Of a stretch of DNA of 19,335 bases, positions 13,460 through 19,335 are shown one piece after another; positions within the stretch are counted from its first letter, which is position 1, and each line of letters opens with the position of its first letter. A program made the translations under genes and the position numbers. The notes under the pieces are model-generated. The model made no database searches, had not been told where the DNA came from, and was given only the letters and a program-made list of their open reading frames with translations. The stretch comes from Solirubrobacterales bacterium (GTDB lineage: Bacteria; Actinomycetota; Thermoleophilia; Solirubrobacterales; Solirubrobacteraceae): positions 1-19,335 of the forward strand of contig PLBZ01000091.1 in the NCBI GenBank assembly GCA_003134675.1, given 5' to 3'.

Positions 13460-14351
13460 GCAGCTCCTTCACGAAGTCGTCACTCAAGCGACCGTCGAAT
13501 ACGGGTATCGCCCAGCCTGTCAGATTCACGCGCAGATCCCCCCCCACCTCGACGCCAAGCTCACCGCCGTCGAGGACGACCGTCACGTGTGTTCCCTGCT
13601 CACCAGCCCCCCCCCGGCTGAGCACATGTGCGACCGCGGCGCCGGCGGCCCCGGTGCCCGAGGACAAAGTCTCCCCCACGCCGCGCTCGAAGATCCGCGC
13701 TCTGATTCGAGCCCGCCCGCCCGCCTCAGCCGTTGGGTCTGGCGTCTCGATCTCGGTGTACCAGGAGACATTGGTGCGATTGGGGAAGCGCTCATGGCCT
13801 TCGATCTGCGGTCCGATCACAGGCAGGTCGAGCGCGTCGAGCGCGGCCTGGCTGGTGACGTGGATAGCGCACTGGGGGTTGCCGATCGAGACGTGCTGGA
13901 AGCTCAAGGTGGCCACCTCGGGGTTATTGATGGGCAGCTCCCCGTGACCGTCGGGCGGTCCGCCGGGGAAGTCCTGGGAGGTGAGGCTCGCGCGACCCAT
14001 ATCCACGCGGCAGGTGTGCGGCCCTGTGATCTGCGGGCGGATCGGCCCGGCGGCGGTACTGATCGAGAACTCATCGTCCTCGGTCCAGCCACGGCGCCGC
14101 AGGTACAGGATCGCCTCGCGCGCGCCGTTGCCGGACAGCTCGGCCTCCGAGCCATCGGGATTGTAGATCCGCAGGTCTGCCACATGTTCTGGGTCTCGCG
14201 GGCGGGAGAGCAACAGGACGCCGTCGGCGAACACGCCGAAGTGGCCCTCGCACAACCGGCGTACTCGCGCGGGCGTGAGCTCGAACGGGAGCTCGTCGCG
14301 CTCGAGGATCAGATAGTCGTTTCCCAGTGCCTGCCACTTCTCGAACCTCAT
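13446..14351 (-). CDS. dapF: Diaminopimelate epimerase homologue lacking both catalytic cysteines
   Basis: DapF normally interconverts LL- and meso-diaminopimelate with two cysteines acting as base and acid. The 301-residue protein keeps the fold and substrate motifs: LGNDYL with Asn11, IYNPDGSEAE with Asn64, SGNGAR (73-78), IGNPQC (157-161), and FERGVGETLS (221-230). The residue after SGNGAR, always Cys in active DapF, is Glu79 (GAG codon), and the second catalytic Cys in ETLSCGTG is Ser231 (TCG codon). I read both codons directly. The ATG at 14351 overlaps the miaA stop as ATGA, and the end overlaps dapL by 14 bases. It may use different acid/base residues, act on another substrate, or be a non-catalytic partner. 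Intact motifs argue against simple decay. Confidence 0.9.
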   Translation of the reverse strand: MRFEKWQALGNDYLILERDELPFELTPARVRRLCEGHFGVFADGVLLLSRPRDPEHVADLRIYNPDGSEAELSGNGAREAILYLRRRGWTEDDEFSISTAAGPIRPQITGPHTCRVDMGRASLTSQDFPGGPPDGHGELPINNPEVATLSFQHVSIGNPQCAIHVTSQAALDALDLPVIGPQIEGHERFPNRTNVSWYTEIETPDPTAEAGGRARIRARIFERGVGETLSSGTGAAGAAVAHVLSRGGAGEQGTHVTVVLDGGELGVEVGGDLRVNLTGWAIPVFDGRLSDDFVKELHETE

Positions 14352-15289
14352 CTGGCCTCGCTCCGCGGCTGGTCTTTGCTCGTTGAGCTCACGGCGCCTG
14401 AGTCTAGGATCTCGCGTGCGACGGCGTCCGGGTCTCGCTCGGTGACGTCGATCACGCGCACGCCCGCGAGCTTCTTCATCCACGTCAGCTGGCGCTTTGC
14501 GTAGTTGCGCGTGCGCCGCTTCATCGCCTCCACGTCGCCGCTCAACAGCTCCTCGAAGCCGAGCGCCTTGCGCGCGGTTTCAGATGCGCCCGCCGCGTGC
14601 GCGCGGCGCACCTCCTCGGTGACCCCGGACGCGAGCATCGCATCGACGCGCGCGTCGATCCGGGCGTACAGCGTCTCGCGCTCCATCGTCAACCCCGCGA
14701 GCAATGTTGGATGGCGCAGCTCCTCGCTCCACAGCTGCGACGGACCGTCCGGCGGCTCGAGCTCTCCCTGCTCCAGTAGCTCCAGCGCGCGCACGATCCG
14801 CTGGCGGTCGTTCGGGTCGATTCCCTCCGCCGCCCAGGCCGCGCGGCGGGCGAGCAGTGCGTGGAGCGCAGGCGCGCCCTCCCTTTCGAGCGCCGCGGTC
14901 CAGCGCTCGCGCGCGCCCTCGGGCGGCGGCGGGCGCAGGTCCAGCTCGGTCAGCGCCGCGCGCAGGTACAGGCCGGTGCCGCCGACGAGGAGTGGACGCC
15001 GCCCGGCCGCGAGCAGCCCGTCGATCTCGGCATGCGCCAGCTCGGCGTACTGCCCGACGCTGAACGTCGCGTCGAGCGGCAGAAACGACACCAGACGATG
15101 CTCGAGCTTGGCCTGCTCGGCCGGCGAGGCCACGCCGGTGAGGGTCTCCAACCCTGCGTACACCTGCAGCGCGTCGGCCGACACGGCAACCGGATTTCCC
15201 TCACCCAGTGCCGTCAGCCGTTCGGCCAGCGCGAGGGCAACCTCCGTCTTGCCCACGCCGGTCGGGCCGAACAGCGCGATGATCTGCAT
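14348..15289 (-). CDS. miaA: tRNA dimethylallyltransferase MiaA
   Basis: MiaA transfers a dimethylallyl group to N6 of A37 in tRNAs reading UNN codons; MiaB then methylthiolates the product. Using ATG 15289 (313 residues), the P-loop GPTGVGKT is at 8-15, SADALQVYAGLETLTG (37-52) replaces the more common SADSRQVY.GLDIGTAK while keeping the Asp and Gln, GGTGLYLR is at 103-110, NDRQRIVRALE at 160-170, and RNYAKRQLTWMKK at 261-273. Length is normal. The frame is open to 15367, but MQIIALFGPTG is the family beginning. It is the first gene of miaA-dapF-dapL-hflX, and its start lies back-to-back with a dehydrogenase gene only 19 bases away. Confidence 0.95.
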   Translation of the reverse strand: MQIIALFGPTGVGKTEVALALAERLTALGEGNPVAVSADALQVYAGLETLTGVASPAEQAKLEHRLVSFLPLDATFSVGQYAELAHAEIDGLLAAGRRPLLVGGTGLYLRAALTELDLRPPPPEGARERWTAALEREGAPALHALLARRAAWAAEGIDPNDRQRIVRALELLEQGELEPPDGPSQLWSEELRHPTLLAGLTMERETLYARIDARVDAMLASGVTEEVRRAHAAGASETARKALGFEELLSGDVEAMKRRTRNYAKRQLTWMKKLAGVRVIDVTERDPDAVAREILDSGAVSSTSKDQPRSEAR

Positions 15290-15294
15290 TCTCG

Positions 15295-15300
15295 TAGGCT
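15295..15300 (+). promoter_or_regulatory. Candidate -10 box of the SDR gene
   Basis: TAGGCT ends 8 bases before GTG 15309, within the 19-base divergent spacer shared with miaA. No ribosome site is visible before the GTG. The evidence is weaker than for the 6-base examples. Confidence 0.25.
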
Positions 15301-15308
15301 CGCACCTC

Positions 15309-16100
15309 GTGCAGATCTCCGACTCCACCGTCTTGCTCACCGGCGCCACCGGTGGGCTCGGCCACACGATCGCGCGCGTGCTCCACCGTCACGGCGCGCG
15401 GCTGGTCCTCACCGGGCGGCGCACGGACGTGCTCGAGCCGCTCGCTGCCGAGCTCGGCGCGCGCGCCCTGGCCGTCGATCTCAGCGAGCCGGCCGAGATC
15501 GACCGGCTCGTGGCTGAGTCTGGGGCGGTCGACATCCTCGTCGCCAATGCGGCGCTGCCGGCCGCGGGGCGGCTGGAGAGCTTCACGACGCGGGAGCTCG
15601 ATCGCGCGCTCGACGTGAACCTGCGCGCCCCGATCGCGCTCGCGCACGCGCTGCTGCCGGCGATGCTCGAGCGCCGCCGGGGCCAGCTCGTCTTCATCTC
15701 CTCCACCGGTGGCAAGGCCGTGGTACCCAGCAACCCTCTCTACCACGCCTCGAAGTTCGGCCTGCGCGGCTTTGCCGCCGCGCTGCGGATCGACCTGCAC
15801 GGGACCGGCGTCGGCTCCTCCGCCGTGTTCCCCGGCTTCATCCGCGACGCCGGCATGTATGTCGATGGCGGCGCCAAGCTGCCGCCGGGCGTCGGCACGC
15901 GGAGCCCCGAGGATGTCGCCCGCGGTGTGGTGCGCGCGATCGAGCGCAATCGCGCGGAGGTCGACGTCGCCTCGCCTTTCCTGCGCCTCGGCGCCGTGTT
16001 CTCGATGAACACCCCCAACTTCGCCGCCGCCGTCGCCCGCAGGCTCGGATCGGATGAGATCGCGCGGACGATGGTGAAGAACCTGAGCGACAAGCGCTGA
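15309..16100 (+). CDS. Short-chain dehydrogenase/reductase (SDR)
   Basis: This NAD(P)-dependent oxidoreductase of the classical SDR type has 263 residues. The cofactor motif TGATGGLG is at 11-18, with Arg37/Arg38 after the second strand hinting at NADP preference. ANAALP (79-84) stands in place of the usual NNAG, Asn104 lies in DVNLRAP, Ser131/132 in FISSTGG, and the catalytic pair is Tyr145 and Lys149 in YHASK. The substrate is unknown. GTG 15309 begins VQISDSTVLLTGATGG; the long open frame upstream is the antisense of miaA. TAGGCT (15295-15300) lies 8 bases before the GTG. It is divergent from miaA and convergent with the radical SAM gene (25 bases apart), so it is probably transcribed alone. 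Confidence 0.9.
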   Translation: MQISDSTVLLTGATGGLGHTIARVLHRHGARLVLTGRRTDVLEPLAAELGARALAVDLSEPAEIDRLVAESGAVDILVANAALPAAGRLESFTTRELDRALDVNLRAPIALAHALLPAMLERRRGQLVFISSTGGKAVVPSNPLYHASKFGLRGFAAALRIDLHGTGVGSSAVFPGFIRDAGMYVDGGAKLPPGVGTRSPEDVARGVVRAIERNRAEVDVASPFLRLGAVFSMNTPNFAAAVARRLGSDEIARTMVKNLSDKR

Positions 16101-16125
16101 GGCTCTTATAGATCTTTGGGCCTGC

Positions 16126-18183
16126 CTAGAAAAGCGCCTGCTGTTGTGAGCTCTCCTGTGAGGGCAGCTCGCCAGCTCGAGGATCGACCACTGGCCGCGT
16201 ACGGGTGAAGCCCCTCGCTCGTCCTGGGCCCCGGCGCACCAGCCGTGAGAGGCGTTCACGTTCCTGCGGTGGCGCGTAGGCGCCGCGGCTATACAGCTCC
16301 TCATAGCGCTCGAGGAGGTCGGGGCGCTGGGAGCGCAGCCAGTCCATGAAGATGCCCCTCACCTCGCCGCGCAGATGCAACGCCACGCCGCCGATGCTCG
16401 TGGCGCCCGCCGCGGTGGCCAGCTCCAGCAGCGGCTCGATCTGGTGTGGTGCGTCGTTTATGCCCGGCATCAACGGTGCGATCAGCACGCCGGTGGGGAT
16501 CCCCGCCCGGTTGAGCTCGGCCACCGCCTCCAGCCGTGCCCGCGGGTTCGGCGTGTGTGGCTCGGTCGCACGCCAGGCTTTCTCGTCCAGCGTCGGAATC
16601 GACAGGCACGCGCTGATGCTCGTACGTTCTGCGATCTGGAGCATCAGCGGCAGGTCGCGCAGCAACAGTGGCGACTTCGTCAGCACAGAACAGGGATTGG
16701 TGAAGTCGCGCATGGCTTCCCAGATGCCCTCCATCAACCGGTATCTGCCCTCCACCCATTGATATGGATCGGTGTTTGTCCCCAACGCCACGTGCTCGTG
16801 CTTCCAGGAAGGCTTTGCCAGCTGCACTCTCAGTACCTCGGGGGCGTTGACCTTGACGATGATCTCCCGCTCGAAGTCGCGCCCTGCATCGAAATCGAGG
16901 TACTTGTGTGTGGGGCGGGCAAAGCAGTTGTGGCTGACCACGCCGTTCGCGATGAAGTCGCCGGTGCCGGTGGTGATGTCGTACATGGGCATCCGGAGAC
17001 CCAGGGACTCGACCGACACGATGCGCAGCTTCGCGAAGGTCTTGACCATTTGCCCCTCGATCGAGCGCTTGCGGATGATCGCCGGGTCGGTGAGATGGAA
17101 AAAGCGCAGATGCTCGGACAGGCCGCCGCGAATACGCACGCTGGTCAATCCGTTGGGGTTGCGCGTGCGGTCGTACGCCACGTCGAACCCGAATAGCTTC
17201 AGAGAGTCTGCCGTCCAGGAGATGATCTGCTCGTCGCAATTGGTGATGCGCAACGCAAAGTCATTGCGACCTCCCTCGGCATCGAAGATACCGGCCAGAA
17301 ACCCCTTCCTCCAAGACACACTGGCCCGCGTTGGCCATCTGATCAGCTCGGCGATTTGCTCGACGTTTTGTCGGGTCTGAGTTCGAATCGCCGTCATTAC
17401 TCTGTGGTTGCCAGCTGCCGTGGTAAAGGCGAACTCCGTTGTGGAAACATCGAATCGTGCGAGGTAGTCACTAGCACGGCGTAGTGCCTCGGCGTCGGCC
17501 AGGGCCAGGCGAAAGCGGTGGACTTCGTCGATCGTTCGGCCTGGCCGCGTATAGCGGTAAGAGCCGAGGTGTCCGTCGCCGCGAATGAGACCACACAGGT
17601 AGCCACGTCGATACTCAGGCGTCTCGGCTGGCTGGGGAACGAACGGCCCGGTCCCCACCATCGAGACTCCCGTCGTGAGATGCGGCCGCTGCAGCGGTCC
17701 CTGCTCGGCGCCGATCACGTGCTTCCATCCCCGGTTTGTGAGGAAGCGGTGATCGCCGCTGGTGATGAGCTCAGTACCGTTCTCAAGCGTCACCCTGTAG
17801 GCGCTCCGCACGCTCGTCCACTTCGCCAGCACGGTCGTGTGCGCGTAGCGTCGATATCGCCCGCTCTCGATCGTGCCGTAGATCGCGTCGCCGACCTCCA
17901 GATCGGCGAGCTTGCGGTGCTGGCCGTCAGCCATCAGGATCGGCGTTCCACCCCAGCTGCAGTAGACGCAGGCGTGACTGCAGCCCCGATACGGATTAAT
18001 GGTCCAGCGGAAGGGCATCTGGGACTTTCCGGGTACGCGGTTCAGGACCGACTTGGCGCGGACCTCGTAGAAGTTGGTTTCCAGCGCCTCGGGCGCGTCG
18101 AAGCGGCGCACCACGGCCTCGTCGCGATAGCCAGGCAACCGCCGCTGTTCGTCGTCCTGCAAGGTCAGATTGCTCCAGCGCAC
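16126..18183 (-). CDS. Intein-containing Rv2578c-family radical SAM protein
   Basis: The host protein is a radical SAM enzyme of the Rv2578c/SPL-like family, of unknown substrate, binding a 4Fe-4S cluster through CX3CX2C. Numbered from GTG 18183, the N-extein is 1-74 with Cys68 and Cys72 (YRGCSHACVY), an intein fills 75-419, and the C-extein is 420-685, starting CFARPTHKYLDF. Cys420 becomes the third cluster ligand after splicing. The spliced product is 340 residues, about the length I recall for Rv2578c. ALGTNTDPYQW, SVLTKSPLLLRDLPL and the terminal QQQALF match the family. VRWSNLTLQ at GTG 18183 is the family-like N-terminus; TTG 18216 and GTG 18213 upstream are alternatives adding 11 or 10 residues. 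It is convergent with the SDR gene and divergent from the secreted protein gene. Confidence 0.92.
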   Translation of the reverse strand: MRWSNLTLQDDEQRRLPGYRDEAVVRRFDAPEALETNFYEVRAKSVLNRVPGKSQMPFRWTINPYRGCSHACVYCSWGGTPILMADGQHRKLADLEVGDAIYGTIESGRYRRYAHTTVLAKWTSVRSAYRVTLENGTELITSGDHRFLTNRGWKHVIGAEQGPLQRPHLTTGVSMVGTGPFVPQPAETPEYRRGYLCGLIRGDGHLGSYRYTRPGRTIDEVHRFRLALADAEALRRASDYLARFDVSTTEFAFTTAAGNHRVMTAIRTQTRQNVEQIAELIRWPTRASVSWRKGFLAGIFDAEGGRNDFALRITNCDEQIISWTADSLKLFGFDVAYDRTRNPNGLTSVRIRGGLSEHLRFFHLTDPAIIRKRSIEGQMVKTFAKLRIVSVESLGLRMPMYDITTGTGDFIANGVVSHNCFARPTHKYLDFDAGRDFEREIIVKVNAPEVLRVQLAKPSWKHEHVALGTNTDPYQWVEGRYRLMEGIWEAMRDFTNPCSVLTKSPLLLRDLPLMLQIAERTSISACLSIPTLDEKAWRATEPHTPNPRARLEAVAELNRAGIPTGVLIAPLMPGINDAPHQIEPLLELATAAGATSIGGVALHLRGEVRGIFMDWLRSQRPDLLERYEELYSRGAYAPPQERERLSRLVRRGPGRARGFTRTRPVVDPRAGELPSQESSQQQALF
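16927..17961 (-). mobile_element. Intein with LAGLIDADG homing endonuclease, 345 aa
   Basis: Residues 75-419 of the host frame form a full-size intein. Block A starts at Cys75 (CSWGGTPILMADG, then LEVGDAIYG). Block B is ITSGDHRF with Thr141 and His145. Two LAGLIDADG helices, GYLCGLIRGDG (194-204, Asp203) and GFLAGIFDAEG (294-304, Glu303), mark an apparently intact endonuclease. Block F is MPMYDITTGTGDFIANGVV, and block G ends in His418-Asn419 before Cys420. All residues for standard Cys1 / Asn / Cys+1 splicing are present. Its DNA is poorer in G+C than the host: I counted 33 of 60 at 17401-17460 against 47 of 60 in the extein at 16381-16440, which suggests acquisition from elsewhere. Confidence 0.95.
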
Positions 18184-18326
18184 GAACGTATGTTCCCATG
18201 CGTACCGGACCACCAAAAGCGCTCTTACATGCTCCCTACAAACGTCTATGCCAACCCTTACGCGGGCCTTTGGGTTCGCTTAGCGACGTAACGGACGATC
18301 GATCGACACAACCACCCGACTATCCC

Positions 18327-18332
18327 AGGAGG
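18327..18332 (+). promoter_or_regulatory. Perfect Shine-Dalgarno sequence
   Basis: AGGAGG ends 9 bases before ATG 18342. It is the strongest ribosome site in the window and fixes the start of the secreted Ser/Gly protein. The same spacer contains CGATCGAT twice (18296-18303 and 18333-18340). Confidence 0.75.
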
Positions 18333-18341
18333 ATCGATCGC

Positions 18342-18689
18342 ATGAATACATCAAAGCTACTCGGCGCAACGATGGTGGCCGGCGCACTCGCCAGCGGCGG
18401 CGCGCTGGCCGGCATCTCCAGCGCGGGCGCGGCGTCCGGCTCCACGAGCACCGCCCCATCGACGACGGCAACCACCCCCACGCCGACCACCCCCACGGCC
18501 CCGACTCCAGCCCCGGGGGCAAAAACGGGGACGCCGCCGGGCAAACACTCGTGCCCAAATATGGGCTCCGGCCCCAGTGGAAGTTCCGGTTCTGGAAGTT
18601 CCGGTTCCGGCTCCGGCTCCAGTTCGGGATCCGGGTCTAACTCGGGTGCGAGCTATCCGGGCAGCGCCGCCGGGGCGACCGCGCAGTAG
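18342..18689 (+). CDS. Small secreted Thr/Pro- and Ser/Gly-repeat protein, 115 aa
   Basis: Residues 1-31 form a signal peptide (MNTSKLLGATMVAGALASGG, then AGISSAGAA). The mature protein is low-complexity: Thr/Pro/Ala-rich at 32-60, a short GKHSCPNMGS segment with a single Cys, then a Ser/Gly stretch (about 77-103) built of GSSGS-like units, ending YPGSAAGATAQ. It is likely an extended, wall-associated or secreted polypeptide, and no family can be assigned. A single Cys in an exported protein could allow dimerisation. The start is fixed by AGGAGG 9 bases upstream. It is divergent from the radical SAM gene (158 bases between starts) and ends 7 bases from the convergent miaB stop. Confidence 0.75.
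   Translation: MNTSKLLGATMVAGALASGGALAGISSAGAASGSTSTAPSTTATTPTPTTPTAPTPAPGAKTGTPPGKHSCPNMGSGPSGSSGSGSSGSGSGSSSGSGSNSGASYPGSAAGATAQ
18578..18607 (+). repeat. Perfect 15-bp tandem duplication
   Basis: TGGAAGTTCCGGTTC is present twice head to tail (18578-18592 and 18593-18607) and continues into degenerate CCGGCT/CCGGTT units up to about 18630. It adds one five-residue Gly/Ser block per copy, so the frame is kept as copy number changes. Confidence 0.85.
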
Positions 18690-18696
18690 CTGAAGC

Positions 18697-19335
18697 TCAA
18701 CCCACCGCCCGCGCCAGCAGGGGTTCTCCCCCGGAGAGCGTCTGACTGGTGGCGGCGGTGATCTCTACCTCGGTGAGCTCACCGGGTGCGGCGAGGCCGC
18801 TGAAGTTCACAGCCTTGTTGTGGCGGGTGCGCCCGCGCAGGCGCTCGGGGTCGGTGCGCGATGGGCCTTCCACCAGAACCTCCACCGTCCGTCCCACGAA
18901 TCGTTGGGCACGTTCACGGGCGCGACGCTGGACAACCTCGAGCAAGCGCTCCATGCGCTCCACCTTCAACGGGTGAGGGACGATGCCCTCGGTTAGCTCA
19001 GCGGCTGCGGTTCCGCGCCGGGGTGAGAACAGAAACGTAAACGCGCTGTCGTAGCCGACCTGCTCGACGACTTCGAGGGTCTCTGAGAAATCCGCCTCGG
19101 TCTCCCCCGGGAAGCCGACGATTATGTCGGTCGTGAGTGCCGCGTCGGGAACGTGCTCACGGATCAGCGCGACGCGATCGAGATAGCGCTCACGGTCGTA
19201 TGTGCGTCGCATCGCCTTGAGGATGCGCGAGGAGCCCGACTGCAGCGGCAGATGGATGTGCTCGCACACGCTCTCGAGCTCGGCGTGGGCACGGATCACG
19301 TCCTCGCGCATATCCTTCGGGTGCGGGCTCGTGTA
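18697..19335 (-). CDS. miaB: tRNA methylthiotransferase MiaB, C-terminal part (cut by window end)
   Basis: MiaB is a radical SAM enzyme with two 4Fe-4S clusters that adds a methylthio group to C2 of i6A37 in tRNA, the product of MiaA. The window holds the last 212 residues; the MTTase domain and radical SAM cysteines lie beyond base 19335. Visible motifs are YTSPHPKDM at the cut, HIHLPLQSGS (27-36 of the visible part), DIIVGFPGET (70-79) and FLFSPRRGTAAAE, followed by a TRAM RNA-binding domain from about 147 (GRTVEVLVEGPS) with RGRTRHNKAVNF. Related methylthiotransferases (MtaB, RimO) are less likely, given LPLQSGSSRILKAMRR and the miaA gene nearby. The open frame continues to the window end. 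Confidence 0.93.
   Translation of the reverse strand, partial: YTSPHPKDMREDVIRAHAELESVCEHIHLPLQSGSSRILKAMRRTYDRERYLDRVALIREHVPDAALTTDIIVGFPGETEADFSETLEVVEQVGYDSAFTFLFSPRRGTAAAELTEGIVPHPLKVERMERLLEVVQRRARERAQRFVGRTVEVLVEGPSRTDPERLRGRTRHNKAVNFSGLAAPGELTEVEITAATSQTLSGGEPLLARAVG

Noticed and set aside
14505..15308. Upstream extension of the SDR frame over the miaA region
   Set aside because: It is antisense to miaA and very Ser/Arg-rich. The SDR fold begins at GTG 15309.
16301..17239. Second long minus-strand frame inside the radical SAM gene
   Set aside because: It is a shifted shadow of the intein and C-extein with no domain motifs.
17360..17400. GAGTTCGAATCGCCG resembling a tRNA T-arm
   Set aside because: It lies within the intein coding frame; no acceptor stem or anticodon arm can be paired around it.
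1..19335. CRISPR arrays, rRNA or tRNA genes, riboswitches, phage structural genes
   Set aside because: No regularly spaced repeats, conserved RNA blocks or structural-protein motifs were seen on either strand. No convincing terminator hairpins were found at the convergent gene ends (10897/10916, 16100/16126, 18689/18697).

Overview
The window is GC-rich bacterial chromosome. Gene content and protein style point to an actinobacterium of the Thermoleophilia/Solirubrobacterales type: MurT/GatD amidation genes, an Rv2578c-like radical SAM protein, Ala/Arg/Gly-rich proteins, many GTG starts, and several starts with a -10 box 6-9 bases upstream. This placement is inferred from protein resemblance only.

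Bases 1 to about 3760 look like an accessory region. Coding is sparse. It holds two small minus-strand proteins (one a 51-residue membrane protein), the stop-containing remnant of a TPR-type regulator, a complete tyrosine recombinase, and a VapBC toxin-antitoxin pair enclosed by a near-perfect inverted repeat of 46-57 bp. VapC seems to start at CTG inside a CTGA overlap with the antitoxin stop.

Bases 3763 to 10469 are compact chromosomal genes. On the minus strand are a secreted SIMPL-like protein, a family 5 uracil-DNA glycosylase and a membrane-anchored basic protein; two small membrane proteins lie on the plus strand. Then comes a plus-strand run of overlapping genes: lipid kinase, murT, a SAM methyltransferase and gatD. 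MurT/GatD amidate the D-Glu of lipid II; the methyltransferase between them is unexplained. A MazG-like pyrophosphohydrolase follows from its own promoter.

Bases 10916 to 15289 are a minus-strand operon miaA-dapF-dapL-hflX with tight overlaps. DapF keeps the epimerase fold motifs but has lost both catalytic cysteines (Glu and Ser instead). A divergent short-chain dehydrogenase starts next to miaA.

Bases 16126 to 19335 hold an Rv2578c-family radical SAM protein split by a 345-residue intein with a LAGLIDADG homing endonuclease, inserted exactly at the third cysteine of the CX3CX2C cluster motif; a small secreted Ser/Gly-repeat protein; and the C-terminal part of miaB, cut by the window end.

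Most notable: the cysteine-less DapF beside DapL, the intein at the Fe-S cysteine, the inverted-repeat VapBC cassette, the methyltransferase inside murT-gatD, and the recurring leaderless promoter layout.
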